Below, piece after piece: positions 22,740-32,408 of a stretch of 64,000 nucleotides of DNA (within the stretch, counting starts at the first letter, position 1; every line of letters starts with the position of its first letter). The position numbers were made by a program, and so were the translations under genes. The stretch covers positions 11,175,660-11,239,659 of the forward strand of contig OX387609.1 in assembly GCA_947568835.1 (NCBI GenBank), written 5' to 3'. Under the pieces are notes generated by a model. That model was not told the DNA's origin. It made no database searches and saw only the letters and a list, made by a program, of their open reading frames with translations. Source of the stretch: Protonemura montana (taxonomy: Eukaryota; Arthropoda; Insecta; Plecoptera; Nemouridae).

Positions 22740-23460
22740 GATTGGAACGCCATCTAGTAGCGACTGCGCGCGTCGTGACCTAACAAACCAGCGCCGCTGG
22801 TGGCGACGCGGCTGACCAGCCAACTAGCAGGGCGCGGTGCAAGACACGAGCCAGATAGCGCTAGCGACTGAGCGAGAGAGCGGCCATCGATCGGTGACGT
22901 CAGAGAGCGCTCGCTGAGCGGGGTTCGGTGTTGGTGGCAGCGTCAGTGCTCGGTCGCCCAGCACCGTAGTAGTAGTGCCGATTTTATTTCCGACCTCTCG
23001 CGGCAACTTCGGTGGGCCATCCCCCCACCACCGCCACCGCCACTACGGGGTTTTTATTTTGTTTCCATGTGTGTGTGTGTGTGTGCTTTTTTTTTCGACA
23101 GTCGTTTTTTTTTCCCGGCTCACCAGCTGTCAATTCTCGATGACGTTTATGTCAAAAGTGATTTAGTGTGATTTTATTGCGTTAGTGCTCGCTGTCAAAG
23201 CGTGTTTTAGGTGCGTCTGTCGGTTTTAGTGCAAGGTTTTGTGATAATTTACGCAGGAAAGTGCGTGAAAATGCGTGGTGAACCCGTGTGACCTCTTGCT
23301 ACGATGTCAACGCGAGTTGCTGTGTTATTTTAAAAACGTTTGCCGTGGGAAATGCTGAATTCTCGACGGGCTTTGGAAAATACGAAATAGAACAGAATTC
23401 TCTGTGTTAGCGGCGGCGACCGAGCGATCGCTGGGATGTGAATCGTCGCTCGCGATAAAT
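22740..23460 (+). promoter_or_regulatory. CpG-rich promoter and 5' leader of an internal sif isoform (predicted)
   Basis: The densest CpG block of the window (22740-23040) followed by a leader-like stretch. It carries a full CRE palindrome TGACGTCA at 22895-22902, GAGA-type repeats (GAGCGAGAGAGCGG), and TCAGT in GGCAGCGTCAGTGCTCGG at about 22941, which fits the arthropod initiator. A GT microsatellite is at 23068-23085. It lies about 1 kb before the ATG of the exon at 23929, on the same strand. No TATA box is evident. The transcription start is inferred only. Confidence 0.5.
22895..22902. promoter_or_regulatory. CRE palindrome
   Basis: TGACGTCA, the full CREB/ATF site, inside the CpG-rich promoter candidate. 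A second TGACGTCA is at 19207-19214 but without promoter context. Confidence 0.45.
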
Positions 23461-23928
23461 ATTAACAGCGTGACAAAGTTGATGCTGTCGCGTCGAATGG
23501 GCGACGGCTCGGTCCCTGCATGTCGGAGCCGTGGGGGGCGTTGCTAGGTCTACCTGAGACCCGAGGGCGTTGGGAGAGACTTCTCGAGCAATTGTGCGCC
23601 GTCGGATGGTAGAGGGAAACGAATTCGCGAGAGTTTTCTTTCCTTTGCTCGCGTTTCCTTTGAAATTCCAGACACAATCAGGACGGCTTTAAAAGAAGGG
23701 CAACGGAGATTGCGGGGCGAAAAGAGGATAGGGATGTACTCGTCTTGTTGATATTTAAACACAAAAAAACGCATAAAAAAACGGGACTAGCTATATTACT
23801 TTAATCAAAGATTATATAAAAGAAAATATATCTGTAAATAGTCGCTATTACGTTTTGAAAATTTTTCCTTGTCGTGCCTTTTGAACGATTCGCGAAGTAA
23901 AAAGACTTGAAAACAAAAAAAACAAATA

Positions 23929-24507
23929 ATGGTAGAGTCGTCGTCGACCCTGCCGCGATGCCACCGCAGCATCACGCCGAACCACGCGTCGAGCGTGCCC
24001 CTCCGCAATCACAACATCCTGATCTCGTCGTCGACAAACGCCCTCACCCGTCGGCGTCGCAACAAAACCGTGCACTTCGGCGAGAACCTACAGATCAACC
24101 ACAGCGGCTACTTCACGACGGGACGCACCAACTCGCGCACCCCGTCGCTGGCCTTCGACAACGGCAACCGGGCGCCGGCACCGTCGTCGGCACTCGTGCC
24201 AACTCGGACGTCGGCTCGTCTTGAGCCCAATGTGCAGCAATTGTTTAGTTTCATAGAGACCGTGTTGAGTGCGTGGGTGATTGACGATAATGCCATCGCG
24301 TCGCAGTCGGAGTTTAGCGAGGCTGAGGATGGGTGTCATCGGAGGCGGGTGCCGACCAGAAAGAAGACGAAGCCGAAGCCGGTGTTGGACGTGTTGCATA
24401 TTCTGGGTACCAGGTGTAGAGGGAACGAGAACCTCGGGAGTAAACGGTTTAGGCATCATCATTGGAGGATCACGATCGAGCGCTGTAACGCACGGTTTCT
24501 CAACAAG
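23929..24507 (+). CDS. Candidate alternative first coding exon of sif, 193 codons, with PP1-docking motif
   Basis: ATG in the context ATAATGG opens 193 codons and ends AACAAG|GTATAC in phase 0, the phase needed to join the exon at 47564. Codon third positions are strongly G/C, unlike the flanking DNA, which supports real coding. Residues 1-40 are Ser/Thr/Asn-rich (SSSTLPR near the start). RRRRNKTVHF at 41-50 combines a basic patch with KTVHF, a strict match to the RVxF motif that docks protein phosphatase 1. An acidic stretch (SEFSEAEDG) follows in the second half, then a basic one (RRRVPTRKKTKPKP), and the C-terminal part ends RFRHHHWRITIERCNARFLNK-like. I do not recognise a domain. Upstream is a CpG promoter candidate. 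Alternatives: first exon of a separate nested gene. Confidence 0.65.
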
Positions 24508-24536
24508 GTATACTTTTGTGTGTCTGGCATGGAAAA

Positions 24537-24672
24537 ACTGATTATAATTGCAAATGCTTGCAATGCGCGGGGTGTTTTCTTTAATTTTATACATTTTTAA
24601 GATGTTATAACTGTTTGTAATAATAAAATACCTCGTGTATTGCAAGAGTTTGCAATTTAAATCAGATTTCAC
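24537..24672 (+). mobile_element. Short foldback with GCAATGCGCGG arms
   Basis: Left ATTGCAAATGCTTGCAATGCGC and right GTATTGCAAGAGTTTGCAAT are inverted copies, about 60 bp apart. The same arm sequence forms the ends of the 48406-49215 element. It starts only 30 bp after the donor of the exon at 23929-24507. Confidence 0.65.
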
Positions 24673-24689
24673 AGAATTAAAACGCATCC

Positions 24690-24925
24690 AACGTCAGCAT
24701 TGGAGTTACTCGAGATGTGATGTGGTAAAGAGTAACTAGAATCAGAGTGACTGTGATTATTCACAGCCTCATGGTTCTCATCAATCGTCTTTCTCATCAA
24801 ATACACTAAAATCGTCTCAAAAAGCCAGTGTCCAAATAGCTCAATGGGTTAGAGCAACACCCGCGATAGGTGGAGATCGGGGTTCGTATTCACGTTTGGG
24901 CATCAATTTTTGAGACGGTCATAGT
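24690..24925 (+). mobile_element. tRNA-like module with its internal region (copy 2)
   Basis: 24690-24812 (GGAGTTACTCGAGATGTG, AATCAGAGTGACTGTGA, ATTCACAGCCTC) matches 48900-49040. The tRNA-like part is 24830-24902 with GATAGGTGGAGATCGGGGTT, flanked by CGTCTCAAAA and TTTTTGAGACGG. The T-arm has lost pairing (TTCGTATTCACG). The outer arm after it is absent in this copy. Confidence 0.7.
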
Positions 24926-27584
24926 GTTCACAAGGAAGTAGTGGTGGAGGAGCCACAACTGCTCTGCGGGCTGCGTTTCAGGGTAAAATTGTTAATTTCT
25001 CAAAATCATTAAAAACGTTTCAGAAATCAGCCAATTTGGTTACCAAACACAGAAGTTTCTCTTTGACAGGTTGTATTCAGGGGTAAATATTAAAAAATAA
25101 CATATCTCTGAAGATTCAAGAAAAGCAAAAACTTGACTGACCACTCGACTTAACTGGTGCTGGTTTAGAAAAGCAATTGTTCATCTGAATTTTCGCAATT
25201 GTTTGTATTTACACAAGGAGGAAAAGACGTGAAATTCTGTAGAAAATAATGCCTGAGACATACAATGCTGTCACCTGAAACCTTGTTAGGTATCCAAAAT
25301 TGTTCCTTCGCGAGACTGAAAGCTTTGAACAAGAAATCTGTGAAACAATTTGTCGCCAAGCGCAACTCTTGGCAGATCGTACCGCCCTCTCGACACCATC
25401 TTCAAAGAAAATACAAAATCAGAACAAATTAGGTTGCGTTCTCTTTTCAACATGAAAAATATCGCCAGGAAAATTGTCATTCATTTAAACTTCACTGCAC
25501 AGCGATGAAAAATTGAAGTTCAACTCGAGAGCGATCTCCATGGCTTAGACATAAAACAATTTCATGAGGATTAATTGTAGGAATTTCTGGAATTCCAATT
25601 GCGGTGTTGATTGGCTAGCGCAAATTGTGTACCGAGAGAAATAATTGCTCTCTTCGGGACTTGAGCAGAGACACTGTGTCAATGTTTTATTTGAAAAATC
25701 GATTCGAACAGATTTTGTGAAGGTTTGTATGTTTACAGCTTATAATCAAATAACTACGAGCTTGAAATTAATTGAATTTCATTGTAAATTTGTTATTCAT
25801 ATTTCAAATCGTTTTCCAAATGAATGTCATTATTTTTAACAATCAGAGCGACTTGATTCAAAACAATATTTGAATTATTCATCCAACGGACCGAAATATC
25901 AGCGACGTTCGTAGCAAAGAAATGCTAAAAAAATGCAAAGACAACAAAACATATTCCCGTGTGTTTTGGGGGCCGGGACTCTTGACCCAGATTCCCTTTG
26001 TCTTTCGCTGCACTGGTCTCGCGCGAGCGGAAGAAAACAAAATTCTCTGATTTTATGTAATTAATCAACGAAACGCGGGACCGTGACGACTTCCGTTCGC
26101 GTGGAACGACTTCCGTTCAAAAAGAAACGTCATTGGCGTTTGATTTGTTCGATGTGAAAGTGTGAGGGAAATATCTGCAATCACATGAGTCTCTCACTTG
26201 AATGATACTGTTCAAAATTGGAAAAATTTCGACATTTCATTTTCAATTTCAGTTATGAGTTTTTCAAAACATTTCATCAAATTTGAAACGAGAATGAAAA
26301 TACTTTTATTTCTGTTTATCAGAACATTATTTATTTATTTGATAAAGCATATTGTTTTTCTCTTTATTGTAAAATATGAAATTCGTACAGTTTAAGAATT
26401 CACCAACGACCGAAAATCAGCTACCAAAACCTGGCAAATAATAACGCATTGCACCAATTAAACAGGATCACAACCCCGACGGTCACGAACCGTAACCAAC
26501 TATCCCCGCCGTTCGCTAGAATATTTGTCAGCTCCCATACCGAGACTCGAATCGGGAACCAAACATAGACAAGACTTTATGCTAAAAACCTGCTAACCTA
26601 TGCCGTCGTCGTAAAGGAAGTGACATCACAGTTGCTCCTCGTCAACGGGCCTGTCAAAACTTGTACGCCTACTTTATGGGGGTAGACCAGGGTGAAATAA
26701 AGGGGAGTTATTTGACTTAAACACCCCCAGAAAGTTTTAGACGAGGGTGCAATCAGGTTTGAAAATGGGGCTGTTCGTGCTAGGGTTATAGAGATTTGAT
26801 GGTGAGTTGAAGGTTTTCATTGGTTTTCAGCATAATTTCCTCTGGGTTTTATTAGGGAAATGTAGATTCAAACTGGTAAACGAAAAGGAAATTAAACAAT
26901 TTTATTACATTTCATCGACCAAAGCTCATCAAAAATCATCAAATATAACAACGCTTTAGAAAGTTTGACACAACTTTTGTTTATTAATGTATTCTTTCGC
27001 GTAAGCCAGAGCCACTTTGCCTTTAAAAAGAAAATAACAACTCAAATTTGGTTCCTGGACTCGACCCAACTTGTCTGACTGGCTCACCATAAGAAAATTA
27101 GTTCAGAATTGTACCGCCTTGCACAAGCATAATGTTATTTAACATCAACATAACATTATTTTTACAGCTACGTTGATTTACGAGTCATTATTTTAGTTCT
27201 TATATCAATAAACAAGATTTAGGATAAAAGTTATAGTAAACTTAACTTTATAGAAAATAATTGCTTCGCGCAAATTTTCTTTACGATATTGTTAACCTTC
27301 TGCTCGGTGTTCTTCTTTAGTTTTTAATTCTCCTCTTTTATTCTCCCAGACATAATAAACTTTGAAGACAAATAAATTGGGTCGCCCCAGCGGCTATTCG
27401 TATCCAGTTCTAGATATTACAGTTCAAAGCATCGGCCAAGCAATGAACGGGCCTGAAAATAAGACCCAGAGTAACTTTTATTTGCGTTCGGTCCTTTTTT
27501 TCTCTTCTCTTAAGGGGGTTGTATTGCCGCCTTCTTCTTTTTTGAAGGATCCAGAAAACAATAACATATTTTTATTCGTTTTCT
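24926..27584. other. Intron sequence with one single-unit relative of the 46-bp array
   Basis: 24941-24982 (GGTGGAGGAGCC, CTCTGCGGGCTGCGTTTCAG) is a single diverged unit of the array at 56778. 26535-26620 has, on the minus strand, a B-box-like GATTCGAGTC and may be a decayed tRNA-derived repeat. Otherwise A+T-rich with nothing recognised. Confidence 0.45.
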
Positions 27585-27675
27585 GTTGCCAATAGTGTGA
27601 TGAGTCGCCTCGATTTTGTTTCGTCGCGATCGAACAAGTGACTTGGCCGATAAGTTTTATCCAGTAAGCCTGGAT
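27585..27675 (+). mobile_element. Dispersed element S, copy 2 (with array)
   Basis: GTTGCCAATAGTGTGATGAG, TTTCGTCGCGATCGAACAAG and CCAGTAAGCCTGGATATAGA match the 3' part of the copies at 15982 and 41365. It is followed directly by a second 26-bp array. Confidence 0.8.
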
Positions 27676-28766
27676 ATAGACCTGAGTAAGCTCCCACTCC
27701 AATAGACCTGAGTAAGCTCCCACTCCAATAGACCTGAGTAAGCACCCACTCCAATAGACCTGAGTAAGCTCCCACTCCAATACACCTGAGTAAGCTCCCA
27801 CTCCAATAGACCTGAGTAAGCTCCCACTTCAATAGACATGAGTAAGCACCCACTCCAATAGACCTGAGTAAGCTCCCACTCCAATACACCTGAGTAAGCA
27901 CCCACTCCAATAGACCTGAGTAAGCTCCCACTCCAATAGACCTGAGTAAGCTCCCACTCCAATAGACCTGAGTAAGCTCCCACTCCAATAGACCTGAGTA
28001 AGCTCCCACTCCACTAGACCTGAGTAAGCTCCCACTCCAATACACCTGAGTAAGCTCCCACTCCAATACACCTGAGTAAGCTCCCACTCCAATAGACCTG
28101 AGTAAGCACCCACTCCAATAGACCTGAGTAAGCACCCACTCCAATATACCTGAGTGAGCTCCCACTCCAATTGACCTGAGTAAACTCCCACTCCAATAGA
28201 CCTGAGTAAGCACCCACTCCAATAGACCTGAGTAAGCTCCCACTCCAATACACCTGAGTAAGCTCCCACTCCAATAGACCTGAGTTAGCTCCCACTCCAA
28301 TAGACCTGAGTAAGCTCCCACTTCAATAGACCTGAGTAAGCACCCACTCCAATAGACCTGAGTAAGCTCCCACTCCAATACACCTGAGTAAGCTCCCACT
28401 CCAATAGACCTGAGTAAGCTCCCACTCCAATAGACCTGAGTAAGCTCCCACTCTAATAGACCTGAGTAAGCTCCCACTCTAATAGACCTGAGTAAGCTCC
28501 CACTCCAATAGACCTGAGTAAGCTCCCACTCCAATAGACCTGAGTAAGCTCTCACTCCAATAGACCTGAGTAAGCTCCCACTCCAATAGACCTGAGTAAG
28601 CTCCCACTCCAATAGACCTGAGTTTGCTCCCACTCCATTAGACCTGAGTAAGCTCCCACTCCAATAGACCTGAGTAAGCTCCCACTCCAATAGACCTGAG
28701 TAAGCTCCCACTCCAATAGACCTGAGTAAGCACCCACTCCAATAGACCTGAGTAAGCTTATATTCC
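27676..28766 (+). repeat. 26-bp minisatellite, about 42 copies
   Basis: Same unit as 16233-16875 (GACCTGAGTAAGCTCCCACT plus CCAATA) with variants AATACACC and AAGCACCC. Antisense it is open in all three frames for hundreds of codons, an artefact of a stop-free 26-bp unit. Confidence 0.96.
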
Positions 28767-29045
28767 ATGACAACGACTCAAACCCTTGTAAATCCCATGA
28801 CAACGACTCAACCCCTTGTAAATCCCATGCCAACGACTCAACCCCTTGTAAATCCCATAACAACGCTTCAACCCCTTGTAAATCCCATGACAACGACTCA
28901 ACCCCTTGTTAATCCCATGACAACGCTTCAACTCCTTGTTAATCCCATGACAACGCTTCAACCCCTTGTTAATCCCATGACAACGACTCAACCCCTTGTA
29001 AATCCCATGACAACGCTTCAACCCCTTGTTAATCTCATGACAACG
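28767..29045 (+). repeat. 30-bp minisatellite, about 9 copies
   Basis: Unit CATGACAACGACTCAACCCC plus TTGTAAATCC, with GACT/GCTT and GTA/GTT variants. It abuts the 26-bp array with no spacer. The unit is ten codons long, so frames stay open (MTTTQPLVNP), again not a gene. Confidence 0.94.
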
Positions 29046-29795
29046 CCCATCGAAAAACTTTAGACCGGGCACATTAATGATTGCTCAGTACACGTTGTCG
29101 ACAAGCACAGAAACACAAGCTACGATAATGTAAAACACAATTGGCCCACCACTTCAGTCTGTGTCAAATTAGAGAAAAATCGACCCCTCGCGTTTCAATC
29201 GGGCCGTGCGATTGAATTACCCAGCCCCGTCGTCATGGCAACGGACGCTCTATTGGTTTATGGGGCGATCTGATCGGCAGTGATTCGATGCTCAACTCGA
29301 CCACCTAGAATACCTGTCCGATTTTTATCGGTTTGCTTTGAGTTTTGCGCTGGTTTTGTTTTAATTTCGGTGCCGGGACGTGCGGGAAGTTATTCTGGAT
29401 TTCGGGGCGATGCGAGCTGGTTTATTCAGGAATGTTTAGTGTCAATTTTGAGCGCTGTGGCTTGAGCGCTTGTTCTCGGAACTCGGGCGTTGCTTCGAAT
29501 TTCGATTTTCTAGTCGAATACTGAATACAGCTGGTAGGCACTGAGTTTCAATTCTTTTGTGGATAAATACGTGCGAATCGTTAAACCGGGTAATGCATTC
29601 TTTGCGTTCTTAACTCGGCCATTTTAACTTGAAACAGGATGAATTGGAAAAAAAATGTGTCAACATCGAAATTCTCCTATGTAAATGTACCTATAACGTT
29701 AAAAGAAACAAAATTGAAGGCCTTCCTGCTAGAAATAAATAACACTACCTGCCAATAATAGTACCTAAATAACATATTTCTTCAATGTATTAATA
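29046..29795. other. Intron sequence, CpG-containing
   Basis: 29160-29480 is GC-richer with CGTCATGGCAACG and TATTGGTTTATGG (an inverted CCAAT core) but no exon that could be supported. Confidence 0.4.
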
Positions 29796-29868
29796 GGACC
29801 TGTGGCGCAATGGATAACGCGTCTGCCTACGGAGCAGAAGATTGCAGGTTCGAATCCTGGCAGGTTCG
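29796..29868 (+). tRNA. tRNA-Arg-ACG: tRNA-Arg (anticodon ACG)
   Basis: A 73-nt cloverleaf. The acceptor GGACCTG pairs with CAGGTTC (one G-T pair). Box A is TGGCGCAATGG. The anticodon stem TCTGC/GCAGA closes loop CTACGGA, giving ACG, read as ICG for CGN arginine codons. Box B is GGTTCGAATCC. The discriminator is G and a T9 tract at 29870 is the Pol III terminator. All invariant positions checked are intact, so it is likely functional. It lies inside the large sif intron, same strand, an unrelated transcription unit. Confidence 0.95.
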
Positions 29869-29869
29869 A

Positions 29870-29879
29870 TTTTTTTTTT
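29870..29879 (+). terminator. Pol III terminator of tRNA-Arg
   Basis: T-run directly after the tRNA discriminator base. Confidence 0.85.
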
Positions 29880-30547
29880 ATTTGGTTATTTGTAACATTT
29901 TGTAGTGGGAGTTGAATTTTGGACTTCTAAATACAAGCATACTTCTTTATGGTATGAAAATTGATATTTTTAACCCTGCTTTTGGTCTATTTTCATAAAG
30001 TTTAAAATTTTGTAAGAAATTTTGGTGCCTAATTTGATGTTTGAAGCTATGTCGTGATGACCGGCTCCAATTGCTAACAGAGCATAAAACACGAAAAGTT
30101 CAAATGATCTTTATTTGTATTTGGAAAATATTTCATTATTTTAATGCATTTAGTTCCGCTCAGTTTATTTTCTAAGCTGCTTCTGTATAAAAACTCAGTT
30201 CAACACAAAGTTAGTTTCGCAGTTACAAATCTCACTTCGCCTGGCATCGAACCCGAGCGCAGCGAAGAGCTCTTCCTCTTTAAGCTCAATCTAACAGAAA
30301 GCAGTTTAAAACTTCAGCCGAATATTATCCACTTAAAGAACGGTCTTGTTTGGAAAATGACAGATAGTTATGCTCCACTTTGAATTTTCCCCGTAATTTC
30401 CTCGAGCTTTCCATCTATCACCTGTAAATCCTAAGAAAAGCGCTGCCGGGAAATCTGTGGAAAATGATCGCGGTCTTCACGAAAAGATGGCTAAGTTATG
30501 ACTTTTAGTGCTGCACTCTAACGGGAGTTTCTCGGTGAAATTGCTGC

Positions 30548-30585
<38 letters not shown>

Positions 30586-30990
30586 GAACGACGGCATAAA
30601 AGTGAACGAGTTTTTCCACGCACGCAAATGACGGTGGAAATGTGGCCGTGATTGACTCGATGCTAAGCTTGATGGTTTCTCTTGTCATTTTCCTTTCGTC
30701 GCTATGTATGCATACAAAATGGCCGCTACATATCAGTCATGACGGCCATTTTATGACGGCAAGTCTGAGTGCTTTTGCAAATGCCGCACGACATATTGTC
30801 AACTGACAGTGAAGACCAAGATAATAATAAAGCAACGCAGTCAAACAATTGATATCAGTTTTATATTGAAAAAAAAAAAAAAAAAACTATTAACTACTTG
30901 CTTTATTTGTGCTCAGTAACATAATGATTAATTATCCCGACGTTTTGTAACTTTGACCTGTCACTTTATCAAGGAGTAGAACCGTTGAGT
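29880..30990. other. Intron sequence with a poly-A tract
   Basis: About 33 A at 30550-30582 and 18 A near 30870. 30935-30975 (GACGTTTTGTAACTTTGACC, CACTTTATCAAGG) resembles the loop segment of foldback copies at 8389 and 35188. No gene recognised. Confidence 0.5.
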
Positions 30991-31156
30991 GTCGTCTGAA
31001 TTTTAATTTCGATATTTCTCGTAGGTTAACTCGCTTTTGAAACTTTTCATGCTCAAAAAATCTCCATCAATGTTTACCTCAACGATTGATATACACGTAA
31101 CGATATTCATAAGCGAGTTAACCTACGAGAAATATCGAAATTAAAATTCATACGAC
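30991..31156. repeat. 46-bp inverted repeat
   Basis: 30991-31036 and 31111-31156 are inverted copies with one mismatch, spaced by 74 bases. The arm holds TTTCGATATTTCTCGTAGG and TTAACTCGCTT. It looks like a recently inserted or gene-converted foldback element; no second copy occurs in the window. Confidence 0.88.
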
Positions 31157-31865
31157 AGTGGCTCCACTTAACGGCGTGTTCCGGTACTCTGAATTTTTGT
31201 CGGTAAGGTAGTCATTTAACGGCCATCTTTCACGCAGAGACTGTAACATTGACGTTGAAACTCTACCTATAACCTACACTCAACGGTACCAGCAATTGTG
31301 ATAAGGATAGATATAAAATAAGATGAATTAAACACAAGATAAATTAAACACTATTTCAGCGGGATCTTTATCTTTATCAAACAATAAATACACCATAAGA
31401 CCAATTGTACAGATACTTACTTGTAATATAGATACCAGGTTTATATGAGAACAATTAAATTCCAGCCGCTCAACTGGCTCAAAACAGTCATTTTAAACAG
31501 TCATGAATCGCCATGAAAGGTGCCAAAAATAGAAATGACAACGTGAACCATACTAAGCCCTCTACGTCCCCCTACCCATCCCTACAAGCGACTCACTGAC
31601 CCAGCACGCATGCGTCCAGGTCCGAACCCAAGACTAAAGTTATTAACATGCAGTTAATATGCCGCGCTTTGCTCGGCACTAATTGCAAATATTAACTCCG
31701 AAATTAAACACGGCCAATTAAACAACTTAGTTAACCCCCAGACTTGCCTGGAATTACAGATTAGTACACCAACCAAGGGACCAGCAGCCAGATGGCAGCA
31801 CTAACGTGACCCAGCACGGAGACATATGCACTAGGATCTTAGCTTTAGATCGGGCAGAGAGATTT

Positions 31866-32408
31866 GTTGTGTTTAACGACGCACTGTTTTCACAAAGGAT
31901 GTTGTTTTACTGGCATAATGGCTTCAGTGTTTCATTGTTTGTTGATGAAGCTTAATCTAGTCTAGAATTGAGGTGGAGAGGCCCGGTTCCGGCATGTCGC
32001 CCACTTCTTTTGAAGAGCACCAAAGGGATCTCCGGCTTAACGTCCCTTCCAAAGGACGGTACAACGTGAACAACAGGATTCCTCCACAAATACATGCTGT
32101 CGAGAGGTTGATAAGCAAGGCGAATAAAGTTGTTGTACTTACTTTTATCCCTCCAACCTCTCTCCCGAACAGAACTGGTCATGTGTATGATGGTCACCCA
32201 TCCAATACCTGACCCAGCGCAGTGTTGCTGAACTTTCATCCTACCAACCTCTCTACCAAACAGAACTAGTCATGTGTATGATGGTCACCCATCCAATACC
32301 TGACCCAGCGCAGTGTTGCTGAACTTTCATCCTACCAACCTCTCTACCAAACAGAACTAGTCATGTGTATGATGGTCACCCATCCAATACCTGACCCAGC
32401 GCAGTGTT
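31866..32408 (-). mobile_element. 5S-derived SINE, copy c (full, with three heads)
   Basis: On the minus strand: three tandem 91-bp heads (32140-32408), the body with CAACCTCTCGACAGCATG, the GTACCGTCC...GGACGTTAAGCC domain at 32030-32065, and the tail GCGTCGTTAAACAC at 31868-31882. The full order head-body-tail makes this a reference copy. Confidence 0.8.

Noticed and set aside
24088..24687. 199-codon antisense frame
   Set aside because: It is the shadow of the candidate exon at 23929-24507, whose G/C third positions keep the opposite strand open.
24830..24902. Functional tRNA gene
   Set aside because: T-stem pairing is lost (TTCGTATTCACG), and the module is a dispersed repeat with inverted flanks also seen elsewhere.
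27572..28768. Antisense open frame of nearly 400 codons
   Set aside because: It lies wholly on the 26-bp minisatellite. The unit has no stop in any reverse frame, so all three frames stay open and give the same 26-residue motif. It is a repeat artefact.
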